Shown here piece by piece: positions 35,691 to 45,855 of a stretch of 64,000 nt of DNA (position 1 is its first letter; every line of letters begins with the position of its first letter). The position numbers and the translations under genes are program-made. The stretch is from the NCBI GenBank assembly GCA_050084985.1, contig JBITNC010000001.1, positions 36,270,001-36,334,000 of the forward strand. Direction: 5' to 3'. A model generated the notes under the pieces. It saw nothing but the letters and a program-made list of their open reading frames with translations, was not told where the DNA came from and made no database searches. The stretch comes from Nageia nagi. Taxonomy: Eukaryota > Pinophyta.

Positions 35691-36733
35691 AAACACCAAT
35701 GTTTCTAATAGGTAAGACTCAATCATTGGCATTTGCATTCCAAACACTGACGACTCTATCATTTGTTCGACCTAGGTTGACGACTGAAGTCGAATTATAA
35801 AAAATTTCACAAAAAATATAAATAAAAGTAGGATTTACAAAATTTATCGATAAAAACAATCAAAATAATTTTTAAATGTCATTCATGGTTTCAATTTTGA
35901 AATTAAATGGTTAAATTACAAATTATAAACAAAAAATAGAAAAGAAAGTTATTTCAAAACCCTACCTCTTCCTGGGTAGGTTGAGAACATCCAGTGGAGC
36001 GTCTGTGTGGAGGCATGATGATTGTAACAAATATCAACAGCTGGAAATCAGTGAGATCACAATGGAAATTGGTTCTAATTGATAATGAAAGTGACAGCTA
36101 AAAATAAATGAATAAGAAAAAGTTAAAAGTTTTTCTTTTTGAAACACCTGATGACTTGAAGATAGACACTGATGACTGTAACTAAATGCTAGCAACTTGA
36201 ATATGGACGTTGGCGACTATCACTAAATGCTGGTGATTGGAAGTAAAATGCCATGTTTGGGAATAGCCATGATAATATTAAAAAATTTCTCAAAATAACC
36301 TTGAATTGGTCAAGAAAATCAAAAATACAATAAAATGTGATGTATCATTGTTATAGGAGATCATCTTGAAACCTCATTGTCGGGACAAAGGACAACACCA
36401 TCAAACTCATATACTAAAGAGGACTTATATGGTACATGTGTGCTTAGACATGAAAAATGACATAATAGAAATGTCATGCAACTATCACACAAGCTCAACA
36501 CATTATCATACTTAAAATAGTCACTTCTGAAGTATATTCAAATTTGTTTTCAAAACTACATCAAATGTAAAATGAAAACACATTTTATCATAATTTGATA
36601 AATCAAAATTTTGATTCATCTAAGAAATTGAGTCAAAGCTTATATAATAATAAAACAACAATAAATAATTAAGCGACAAAGCTTCTCATTCTATATTTTT
36701 GAAATCATCAACCGCATTTTCAATTGATAATTC
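35691..36733 (+). other. 3' untranslated region of Element 5
   Basis: There is no gene on the plus strand. Groups of CGCTGGC-like words lie at 35700-35785 (GGCATTTGCATTCC, GACGACTC) and at 36145-36255 (CACTGATGACTG, GACGTTGGCGACTA, GCTGGTGATTGG). The same words occur in the leader and LTR of the element. The segment probably also holds the promoter and start of the antisense gene. Confidence 0.55.
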
Positions 36734-36747
36734 AAAAAGGGGCAAAA
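36734..36747 (+). other. Polypurine tract of Element 5
   Basis: AAAAAGGGGCAAAA directly precedes the 3' LTR. The context GATAATTCAAAAAGGGGCAA is matched in Element 6 (GATAATTCAAAAAATGACAA on the minus strand), also directly next to its LTR. It primes plus-strand DNA synthesis. Confidence 0.85.
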
Positions 36748-37595
36748 TGTAGACACCTAAAAATGTCCCTTTTTAACTAGTAAACATTGAAATAATCATA
36801 ACTCTTCATGACAATATAAAATAGGTTTTAAAAACCATATGATTGGATAGCTCCAATTGAGTACATGTAAAATGGGTAGTCACATGACTCTTTTTAGGTA
36901 AAATTGGCTATTTGGCGATCATTTTAATATTGTTACAAAAATTAAAAACCAGTCGCCAGCGACCCAAAATAGTCACTGGCATTTGGAGGCGATCATCGGC
37001 ATTCATCTTGTAATCACTGATGACTTTGTAACAGCCAAACAAGAAACCAAAATAGCAAGAGAAAGTTGAAACATTTCATTTTTTCAAGATGATGTGGATA
37101 GAGGGGTCAGTTACGACCTACGGTGGCTTTTCACTTCCCCATACTAGCCTTGGAACATCTCACCCAAAATCTATAAATACAAGCCAATACAAAGCAATAA
37201 AGAGAGGATCTTGACCCATTTTTGAAGTAGGGTAATGCTGCCAAAATCTTGTGAGCTCATACCTTTTATTGTTTTATGCTAGTTTCAATTCAATACATGT
37301 CATACATAGATGCTTTGATGTTATTATCTTTTGCATGTGTGTAGGATTTACAGGTTGTCCATATCAAGGAGAGAAGCAAGCAAATCAAAAACAATGAAGA
37401 TCTAATACCTTCATTTTGGCAAATGGAATTTGTAAAAGTCCCTTCCAAGGGAAAATTGTAGTTTGAGCTGGAAATCAATATCAATTTACAATTACAACAT
37501 TTCTATCTATTTTACATAATTTGAGGTTCAGTGAAGATTTAAGAATAATTGCATTTTATGTTATTCTACATTCTAGCTCTATTTTCACTGCAACA
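36748..37595 (+). repeat. 3' LTR of Element 5 (848 bp)
   Basis: It starts TGTAGACACCTAAAAATGTC and ends CACTGCAACA. It is collinear with 18518-19387 and lacks the 21-bp duplication of that copy. The TATA box is at 37172-37179. CGCCAGCGAC, CACTGGC and GGCGATCATCGGC words lie at 36951-37025. The short frame at 37521-37772 spans the LTR end and Element 4 sequence and is not a gene. Confidence 0.92.
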
Positions 37596-37600
37596 CTACA
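37596..37600 (+). other. Right TSD copy of Element 5 (CTACA)
   Basis: Matches 18513-18517. Element 4 LTR sequence (AAACTCTAAAATC) resumes directly after it. Confidence 0.9.
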
Positions 37601-37975
37601 AAACTCTAAAATCACTCTTGGTCTTCTTCCAAATCCTACAATTCCAAAACACTACACTCTTAAAAATTCTTCCATTATGGAATCAAAGAGTAGCACACCC
37701 TTAAATAAGCTTGAAAATGCCTTGGAAACATCAACTAAGGCATTGAATAGTATCATATACCTAACACATTGATGTCCTTTTAAATTCCCCTTCTAATTCA
37801 TAAATATGCACATCATTAATGGCCTAAAATCAATAATTTACACATCATTAATAGCCTAAAATTCAATGCCAAATAGCTCTTGATTTCAATCTTCAATCTA
37901 TATCCAAGCACATATACCTCTAGAATGAGTATTGCTCCTAAAAAGATAACCTAATATGATCTAATTCAAATCACA
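37601..37975 (-). repeat. 3' LTR of Element 4, proximal part
   Basis: It continues the LTR broken by Element 5 and aligns with 43030-43364 (TCTCTAGAATGAGTATT-type block, then GATCTAATTCAAATCACA at the end). On the minus strand the LTR begins TGTGATTTGAATTAG, which forms an inverted terminal pair with GGATCACA at the other end of the intact copy. The tract TCATTAATGGCCTAAAAT is duplicated here (37813 and 37848). Confidence 0.85.
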
Positions 37976-37987
37976 CCTCCCCAATGG
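37976..37987 (-). other. Polypurine tract of Element 4
   Basis: The complement reads CCATTGGGGAGG directly before TGTGATTTG, the LTR start. A G-rich purine run at this spot is what plus-strand priming requires. Confidence 0.75.
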
Positions 37988-38049
37988 AGAATCATTTGTT
38001 CCCAAAAATGAATACATAAGGATAAAACTCTCCAACTCTAGACCTATCC

Positions 38050-39390
38050 ATCCACTTGGATTTGTAAGGCTTTTATCCTTTCAATCCAACCAACTACAAC
38101 TTTGTATCATCTCTTTTTGTAGCATGAACCTTGTTTTGTAATATGGAATCCTCCTTATGTTCATCCATAGTATTGCGAGCTAAGTCATCAAGAGATGGTA
38201 AAATATGATCTAAACCTACTTCATCTTTAGTCAACATAGATGGCTCATACAATTTCAAATGCTTAACATTCATAGCTGAATAAATGTTCATATATGTCAA
38301 AAGGTCCAATCTAAAAGCATTCTCACTTACTTTCTTCATAATCTCAAATGGTCTATACCCTATAGGTTTCAACTTCTTGGCTAGTACTTACAACCTCTCC
38401 TTACTAAGATGCAACCAAACATGTTCTTCCATATGAAACTTATGATCAACTCTATGTTTTTAATGTCTCATCTTGTACTTGCGTTGGCTTGTCTCAATTT
38501 GCTCTTGGAATTTCAAATGAATTTGCCTAATCTTTTCAACAAATTGTTCATCTTACTTTTCTTCATTCTCAAGTGAATGTTCTTCATCCTTTTACTACCC
38601 AAACACATAATCAAAAGGTCAAGGTGGTACATAACCAAAATAAATTTTAAAAGGACTCTTATTAATGGAAGAATGAATTACCCTATTATATGAATGATGG
38701 ATATATTCAATATACTCATCCTAATACTTAGGATGCTTGCCACAATAACCCCTCAAGAGTTGAACTACTTTTCTATTCACCACCTTAGTTTTTCCATTAA
38801 TTTAAGGATGAAAGGCATTACTCCTCTTCAACCTTGTATCCATATTTTCCCACAAACATGTCCAAAACTTTTCCAAAAACTTACTATCTCTATCTAAAAT
38901 AATGGAATTAGGTAATCCAAAATGAACCCAAATATGAGAAAAGAATAAATTTGCAACATCTTGTCCTAGTATAGTCTTTTTACATGGAATCAAAATACAC
39001 ATCTTGCTAGATCTATCCATAACAACAAATAAATAGTCATGACCCTTCTTAGTCATAGGTAATCCTCCCAAAAAATCCATTAAGATACACTCCTATAGAT
39101 GTGAAGGTATTGGAAGTGGCTAATACAAACCCTAATTTCCTATTACTTGGTTTTTTATTGCAACACAAAAAACACCTCCTAATATACTTGACAACTTTAT
39201 CTTGCATCTTTGGCCAATATTCATATCTTTGAAAATTATACAATGTCTTTCCAACCCTAAAATATCCTACAATCTTTAAAGTATGTGCTTCTCTAATTAG
39301 TCCAATCCTTTCACCTACATGTACACAGTGCATTAAAATGATAAAAAGTCCATTTTGCATATGAAATTTATCCAAACCCTCATACTTGGA
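38050..39390 (-). pseudogene. Integrase of Element 4 (chromovirus type)
   Basis: Minus frames 39375-39049, 39080-38802 and 38372-38094 follow one another. The zinc region is CFLCCNKKPSNRK at about 39170. The core has MDFLGGLPMTKKGHDYLFVV with the first Asp, IILDRDSKFLEKFWTCLWEN with the second, and LKRSNAFHP before a stop. The part with the catalytic Glu (about 38800-38400) is out of frame. The C-terminal part reads GYRPFEIMKKVSENAFRLDL and MNVKHLKLYEPSM, the GPF-like module of chromovirus integrases. No chromodomain was recognised after it. Frameshifts and stops make it inactive. Confidence 0.8.
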
Positions 39391-40760
39391 CCTATATGAA
39401 GATAACTACTCATACACTTATTCAAAGTTAGGATCCTACACATATGCTTTCAAAAATGACTCAAACAAAAAAGGAAGAAATTTTAACACTACAAGGGAAC
39501 CTATGATGCTAACAGACCAAAATTAGTACTGCATACCACTAACAATGTGGAATCTATAGTTATAGGTAGCCTAGAGCATGTCAACAACTTTATTTTATGT
39601 TCCTTTCTTATACTTGATCATTAGATGAAATTGTTGTAAGAAACCCATCCATATATAGTGTCTAGTTTGTTGTAATTTTGATTGAGTTTGTAAATATTTT
39701 AATGGTTGATGATCAGTATGAATGAATGTTTCTTTTCCTATTAAGTAATATTTCCATTTTTAACAACTTAAACCAATGTATATATTTCCTTATCATAAGT
39801 AGGATAATTCAAACTAGCCCCACTAAACTTTTTAGAATGATAGCAAATTGGTTTACATTATTGTAACAAAATGGATCCCATGGCATAGTCACTTGCATAA
39901 ATCTCCATTTCAAATGGCTTTTGCAAACTAGGGAGTGCTAGCATAGGTGCACTAATAATCTTTTGCTTCAAAGTATCAAAAGATGTTTATTGTTGTTTTT
40001 CCCATTGGAAAACTTGCCTCTTTCCAATTACATCATGCAAAGGTGAAGCAATATGAGAAAAATAAATAATAAACTTTCTCAAATATTGGGTAGTACCTAA
40101 AAAACTCCTTACTTTAGTTACATTATATGGCCTTGGCCAATCTATGATAGCACTTACTTTAGTAGGATCTATCTTAAGTTGTCCATGACTAATAACATGG
40201 CCCAAATACACCAAAGACTCTTTTCCAAACTCACATTTTGAATGTTTCAATAATAACTTCTCCCTATGAAAAGTTTGAAATACTTATCTAAGATGTACAA
40301 CATGTTCTTTTGAAGTAGAACTATAAATAAGAATATCATCCAAGTATACAATGACAAAAGAATCGATAAATGGATAAAGGACATCATTCATTACCCTCAT
40401 AAAAGTGGCTAGTTCATTGCAAAAACCAAATGAAAAAATAATACATTCAAATAGGCCTTACTTTATTTTGAAAGAAGTCTTCCAAATGTCTTCCTTTATT
40501 TAAAATTGGTGGTATAAACTCTTTAAGTCTAGTTTTGTGAAGAATCTTTTCCTTTGTAATTGATATAAAAGATCATCTATCTGAGGTAAAAGATAGCAAT
40601 TTTTTATGGTGATTTTGTTTAGTTATCTATATTTAATACACATTATCCAAGTTTGATCCTTATTGATAACGAAAACAACATGTGATCCACATGGAGATGT
40701 ACTTGGTTTGATCACACCTTAATCAATGGACTCCTAAATCTACCTTCTTATCTCCCCTTG
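39391..40760 (-). pseudogene. Reverse transcriptase and RNase H of Element 4
   Basis: From about 40760 down: STSPCGSHVVFVINKDQTW, FFTKLDLKSLYHQF, then YLDDILIYSSTSKEH with the catalytic YLDD near 40340. The open frame 40250-39987 gives KHSKCEFGKESLVYLGHVIS and IDWPRPYNVTKVRSFLG, the reverse transcriptase thumb and connection. RNase H follows with FEMEIYASDYAMGSILL near 39900 and KFSGASLNYPTYDKEIYTLV. Stops are frequent. The order and motif set are those of a single-RNase-H chromovirus, unlike Elements 3 and 5. Confidence 0.82.
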
Positions 40761-41504
40761 CTCCAAAACTAATTTTCAATACAAAGCTATGTTGGGCAAT
40801 GAAGCATTAGGTAACAATAGAATATCATGTTGTATATCTCACATGGGAGGTAATCCCTATGGCTCTATAAATAAGTTAGTAAACTCTTAAACCAAATCCT
40901 ACATCTTTTCCTCTCTTTTACACACCACTAATAGCCTACAATTAGTATTACATGTCATTGATAGCATGAGATTCAACTCACCAAAGGCTCTTGTTTTCAC
41001 CATGATTAGAATAAACTTTTTATAAGCATTTACAAGATGTTTTATTGGAATAGAAATAAACAAAGGTAGCTTTTTCCTTCTTTTATGTGCACTTATGTGA
41101 AACATCTTTCCATATTTCACTAATCACAATTTGTTTAATCTTCTATAATAGATACCATGTTTATCCCACATATAAGCATTACTAAGAATAACACCATAAA
41201 TGTATAAAGGAACAACATCAACAAAAACTTCATCAATGTACTTTGCACAAATAGCAAATTTCAACTTACATTGCTTAGTGACTTGTAAACTATCATTGCG
41301 ATGCACCCAACCCAAAAGATATGGATTTGTATGGTTGAAATTTTTCAATCCCAAATTACTTAACATAGTCTCTAAAATCAAATTTGCCCAAATTAACAAT
41401 GCAATCTACTTTGGTTTTCTTAATTTGGATTTTGAGGTGGAGCAATTGAATCCTTTGTTCTTCAATGACTTGAGTTTCCTTAACCTTTTGAATGGTTGAA
41501 CAAT
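40761..41504 (-). pseudogene. Protease region of Element 4 (poorly readable)
   Basis: Lies between gag and reverse transcriptase, where protease is expected. Two short minus frames (41399-41124 and 41120-40899) give LILETMLSNLGLKNFNHTNP and HISAHKRRKKLPLFIS-like residues. I could not find a clear D-T/S-G site. The plus-strand frame at 41200-41499 is its shadow. Confidence 0.5.
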
Positions 41505-42522
41505 TTACTCTCTCATTAATATATGAACTACCCTCAATATCATCACATATAAGAATAATAGCATTAGTTTTGTCCTTATTCTTATGCTTATAAATATGTA
41601 ATTTTGGATGTAATTTCTAACATTTATCATCAACATGATGATCTTCATCATAATGACTATAATGTCTACCATCACCTTCTTTCTTTGAAATATTAGTGGT
41701 CTTAGTTTCTTGCTTACCTTTGCCTTTATCTTTAGATTTACCTTTCTCTTTCCATCCCATTGAATGAGAAGCCTTCTTAAATTCATCGTATTGTATCCTT
41801 GCCTTAACATTCTTCTCTAAGTATTGCACTTGCACACACACTTGATAAATATTATAGGGATTAAACAACATGATAGTCTTTTGTAAATGACTATGTAAAC
41901 CTCAAATGTACTTCATCAAAGTTTGAGGATATTTTAGTAAAACCCTAAGCAAAGTAGCTTGTTTTCTAAATTTTATAGTGTATTCTTGAATATTTTTCTC
42001 CCTTTTTTGTCTAAATAATTGACATTTTATCAATTGTTTATTATGATATCCTAATGGATAGAATTGATCTCTTAACAACTCCTTAAATTTATTACAAGAA
42101 GATATTTCCAATAAGTGTTCATGATTAAGAGTTTTTACATAGCCTTTCCACCAAAATAAAGTATGTCCACTCATATTTAATCTAATAAAAGATATTTTAT
42201 CAACATCATCTACAACACCATGAATTTAGAAATAAACCTCCAATTATTTTAACCAATTGTTCACCTTTTTTGCATCAACCTCTCCTCCAAAAGTAGGAAC
42301 GTCCACTTTGGCCTCCACCTTGAATGGAAATTGATTTGATGAATATGATGAATTAAGTATCCCAACTACATCATGATATATCTAATTAATATTTTCATTT
42401 GCTCCAGTAGCAAACAACTCATCTAAATGAGCCAAATGATTCTCCACTACCAAAAACCTTCTTTCAAAATTGAAATCTTAAATGGTATGAATAGTAGACT
42501 ATTGCTCCTTTGCATTATCCAT
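41505..42522 (-). pseudogene. gag of Element 4
   Basis: The start is the ATG whose complement is 42520-42522 (MDNAKEQQSTIHTI), about 140 bp after the PBS. Capsid motifs are FPFKVEAKVDVPTFGGEVDA near 42310 and, in the open frame 42174-41902, LRDQFYPLGYHNKQ and FRQKREKNIQEY. The frame 41871-41617 has a Lys/Gly-rich stretch and a zinc-knuckle remnant HYSHYDEDHHVDDKC followed by WKLHPKL (W as stop), in which two Cys are replaced by His or Tyr. The order and spacing are normal. Several stops and a frameshift inactivate it. Confidence 0.78.
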
Positions 42523-42660
42523 TTCAATCACTCTACCCTTTTGACCAATCTCAAGATTCTCTAGAATCAATTTTGGTCTTTTATATCTCCTCCCAAATAT
42601 AAAAAAATACATCATGGTAGCCTAAAATACCTAAAATTCTACCCCAAATTTGATGTACAC

Positions 42661-42674
42661 AATCTTTGATACCA
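42661..42674 (-). other. Primer-binding site of Element 4
   Basis: The minus strand reads TGGTATCAAAGATT directly after the LTR end GGATCACA. It matches the initiator tRNA-Met type TGGTATCAGAGC with one change (G to A). Confidence 0.75.
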
Positions 42675-43364
42675 TGTGATCCATAATCATCCGATGCTTA
42701 TAACATACTCGAATCCTTAGTTATAGATTCAAATGAAAATACATTCACCATTATGAGATCATATAAACTATATATAAATTTGAACTTTGTATAATATAAT
42801 ACATAAACTAGCAATCTCAAAACACATAACAAGATCAACATAATGATTTTACATTGGTTCACCTAATGTGGGCTAATCCAATATGGAATTGGAGCCTTCT
42901 CTTCTCATTATCTATAGATATTACAATATTACATACATAGAGAAATACTATCAACATAATATCAATACAATCTCCTATAATTATTGCAACATCCTATAGT
43001 GAGAAGGAAATAATCTTACAACTATAAAACTCTAGAATGACTCTTGATCTTCCTTCAAATCCTACAATATAAAAATACTAAACTCTCCAAAATTCTCCCA
43101 TTATGGAATCAAAGAGTATCATGCCCTTAAATAAGCCTATAAATACCCTGGAAATGTTAGCTAAGGTACTAAATAGTATCATCTTCCAACACATCAATGT
43201 CCCTTCAAATTCCCCTTTTGACTCATCAAGGTGTATGCCATTAATGGTATAAAATTAAATGTCAAATAGCTCCATATTTCAATCTTTGGTCTATTTCCAA
43301 GCATACATACCTCTAGAATGAGTATTTCTCTTGAAAGGAAAACCTAACATGATCCAATTCAGAT
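42675..43364 (-). repeat. 5' LTR of Element 4
   Basis: It matches the rejoined 3' LTR (18166-18517 plus 37601-37975) from end to end and shows the sequence without Element 5 (ACTATAAAACTC at 43021). The low end is TGTGATCC on the plus strand. The high end is TTCAGAT, next to the CATTT duplication, where the 3' LTR has TTCAAATCACA, so the last bases are altered or lost. Confidence 0.85.
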
Positions 43365-43369
43365 CATTT
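43365..43369 (+). other. Right TSD copy of Element 4 (CATTT)
   Basis: Matches 18161-18165. Element 3 coding sequence resumes at 43370 in the frame that was broken at 18165. Confidence 0.7.
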
Positions 43370-43905
43370 TTGGAAATTATTTTCATCTCTATTTTTAGGA
43401 GGTACAATCAAATTGATGATGCACTTATAGGTCATGGAGCATGTTACAATCCTACTCACCACAAGAGAGGAAGATATAGAGTTAAATTACTATGTAGGCC
43501 ATTTGTGCTTGACACTATAAAATTTTAGAAAGTATTTAACTTCAATAAACATGTTATGAAATTCCTTATAGATGAAGCAGTAGCTCATACCTTTGGTGTT
43601 GAAGAACTTATTGACTATTTCCAAGAGTTAGATGTTATACAACTTAGAAACAATGTCATATTCAAAGGTTTATTTTCTTTTGAATGGTTATTCAATTTTG
43701 AAGATACTCAACAAGCCAAAACTTTAGCTATTCAAAAGGAAAGCAATGCTGAGCTAGTAGTTAAATTCAAAAAATGCATAAAGGTTGGATCTGAGTGCTC
43801 TAAAGATGAAAAAATTATGATATTTCAAATTTACCATGAGTTCTCTAAGGCAATTGCCTATACTTATGATGATTTGAATACATATGATAAGAATGTGTTC
43901 TAGCA
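43370..43905 (+). pseudogene. RNase H end and linker to reverse transcriptase in Element 3
   Basis: It continues the domain cut at 18165. FRRYNQIDDALIGHGACYNP corresponds to the last RNase H helix, with the D of N-x-x-D-A-L as the fourth catalytic residue. Next is VKLLCRPFVLDTIKF, a stop, and KVFNFNKHVMKFLIDEAVAH. The frame 43556-43903 carries ELDVIQLRNNVIFKGLFSFE and ends with EFSKAIAYTYDDLNTYDKNV, the standard approach to reverse transcriptase (an F-A-W-Y/S-Y-D-D-L pattern). So RNase H leads into reverse transcriptase through a linker of about 150 residues. Confidence 0.72.
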
Positions 43906-44440
43906 TGCCATTGAGATAGAGCTAGAATCCAAGCCATATAGGTAAAAGCAAAGGCTGATAAACATAATAATAGAAGAGGCTATGAAGTAGGAGTTGCTAA
44001 AACTCTAAGATTATAGGATTATTTATTTTATCAAGCATTCTTATTGGGTAGCACATTTAGTACCAATAATAAAAAAGTGGATAAATTAAACTATGTGTAG
44101 ATTTTAGAAATATAAATAAGGTGTCTCTTAAAGATAATTATCCTCTTCCTCCATGGAAAAAATCTTGCATACAATAGCTAGAGCTTGCTATTTTTTCTAT
44201 GATTGATGGCTATTCAAAATTTAACTAAATCTAGTTAAAAGATAAAAATTAGTTCAAAACTACATTCACTACCAAGTGGGGGACATTTGCATTTTAGATA
44301 ATGCCTTTTGGTCTCTCTAATGTTGGGGCTACTTTTTAGATAGCCATGGACCATGCCTTTGGTGATTTGATAAATAAGATAATTTTGGTCTACCTAGATG
44401 ATATCATAGTGTTTTCTAAAAGTAGAGAGGACCATGCCTT
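43906..44440 (+). pseudogene. Reverse transcriptase of Element 3
   Basis: Spread over several frames. Readable motifs are HSYWVAHLVPI near 44040, VDFRNINKVSLKDNYPLPP (with stops) near 44100, SMIDGYSKFNQIQL near 44200, then IMPFGLSNVGATF near 44300, and ILVYLDDIIVFSKSREDH near 44390 with an intact YLDD. After that the sequence repeats GACCATGCCTTTGGTGATTT (44349 and 44429) and becomes unreadable. No gypsy-type RNase H was found before integrase. Confidence 0.7.
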
Positions 44441-44754
44441 TGGTGATTTGATAAACAAAAATAATGGAATATTATATAGAAATTAAACCAACCAAGTTGA
44501 TAAATGAAAGAGGCCTCTATGAAAATATAACAAAGGCTATGCACATGATTGCTATCATAAAGGATGAGGAGCATCTTAATCTAAAGAGTGATTCGATAAA
44601 GTAATTTATTTTTTATTTTAGAACTAGTATATGTCTTAAATCTTTTGATAGATTTTAAAGGAGATTCAGATTATAAGCATTGAAATTTATGATGATAGAT
44701 GAATGTCTTTATAGTAAAAATTTTGATTAGATCTTATTACGATGTGTGACTCAT
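44441..44754 (+). other. Unreadable stretch between reverse transcriptase and integrase of Element 3
   Basis: No domain could be read. A functional element would have the thumb and possibly a gypsy-type RNase H here, but about 310 bp is too short for both, so a deletion is likely. Confidence 0.45.
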
Positions 44755-45540
44755 AATGAAGCTTAGAGAATTTTACATGAATTTCATTATAAATTCTCTA
44801 GAGGACACTATAATGGCCCTACTATTATAGCAAAATATTACAAGTTGACTATTATTGGCCTACTATATTTCAAGATTCATTCAAGATAGCCTAGGATTGT
44901 GATAAATGTAGCAGATATGTGGGAAAAAGAAAATGTATAATGACTCTTAAACCTATGGTGGTTGAAGAACCTTTTCAATAATGTGATCTAGACTTCATTA
45001 GTGTCATAAACCTAAATTCTTCAGTAAGTCACAAGTTTATTCTAATTGCAATAGACTACTTCACAAGATGGTTGGAAGTTATACCATGCAAAAATGTAGA
45101 TCAAGAGGCTATAATTGAAATGGTTAAGAGATTGATTACTTGATTTAGCATCCCATAAACTATTGTATTAAACAATAGTCCTACATTTATTAGATCTAAT
45201 TTATTAGAATTTATTGCTAAGTATAAGATATACTAGATGTTCTCTTTAAATTATTACCCACAAGGGAATGGTTTAGCTAAATTAACAAATAAAAACTTCA
45301 CCTAGATTATCAAATGAACAATTGAAGGGAATCCTAAATAATGGCATACATAACTAGACTATGCATTATGGGTAGATAGGATCAATATTAAATCAAATAT
45401 TAATAAATCTCCTTATACATTAGTATATGGTAAGAGACTTGTGTTATCAATCCATCTTGAGATACTAACATTAAAATTTTTGCATTTGACTGCAAGTACA
45501 AGCCCAATATCTTTATGGACTAATCCCTAAAATCAATTGC
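44755..45540 (+). pseudogene. Integrase of Element 3
   Basis: The zinc domain is HEFHYKFSRGHYNGPTI with the two His, then CDKC near 44895. The core begins with DLDFISVINLNSSVSHKFIL (first Asp present). The second Asp is Asn in IVLNNSPTFI near 45170, and the Glu is Lys in GNGLAKLTNKN near 45275. Then ALWVDRINIKSNINKSPYTL and VYGKRLVLSIHLEI follow the usual integrase pattern. Two of three catalytic residues are lost, in addition to stops and frameshifts. Confidence 0.75.
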
Positions 45541-45855
45541 ACATGCATTTGTAATCCCAACTGATTGGAGATTCCATGTTAAGAAGAAAATCAAACTTAA
45601 GAGAGAAAAAGTTGAATTTTATTAAAATGAGATGGAGATGTTGGAATGGATTTATGAAAGGTTTAAAGGTAGAAACAAGCATTGGTAGTCATTCTTAGGA
45701 AGAAGATCCAAATTGAAGTAGATGAGACCATGATGAGAATGGATTATAACATTATTGAGGCTCATATATGCTAATATTTTCCTACCTTCATATCAAATGA
45801 GGTAAGAAAAAATATATTCAACATAAAAAATTTTGATTTCTAGCTCTCATTATAA
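45541..45855 (+). other. Integrase tail and spacer of Element 3
   Basis: Degenerate. Short coding-like pieces such as KVEFY and EMEMLEWIYERFKGR suggest the end of integrase. There is no clear frame. Confidence 0.4.

Larger units (their letters stand above)
18518..37595 (+). mobile_element. Element 5: complete 19-kb Tat-like Ty3/gypsy element, innermost layer
   Basis: It has two LTRs (870 and 848 bp), PBS, a leader of about 1.9 kb, gag, protease, G-patch, reverse transcriptase, RNase H, archaeal-type RNase H, integrase, an extra sense ORF in tandem duplicate, an antisense plant-mobile-domain gene and a PPT, flanked by CTACA. The extra RNase H after the normal one is the mark of the Tat lineage. 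All genes carry stops or frameshifts, but far fewer than Elements 3 and 4. It cannot move by itself as it stands. Confidence 0.9.
18166..43364 (-). mobile_element. Element 4: chromovirus-like Ty3/gypsy element inserted in Element 3
   Basis: On the minus strand: 5' LTR 42675-43364, PBS, gag, reverse transcriptase, RNase H, integrase, PPT, and a 3' LTR split in two by Element 5 (18166-18517 and 37601-37975). Without Element 5 it is about 6.1 kb, a usual size for chromoviruses. CATTT flanks both sides. The integrase and its C-terminal GPF-like region match the chromovirus type. I did not find a clear chromodomain. Confidence 0.85.

Noticed and set aside
37521-37772. 83-codon plus frame
   Set aside because: It spans the join of the Element 5 LTR and the Element 4 LTR, so it is not a gene.
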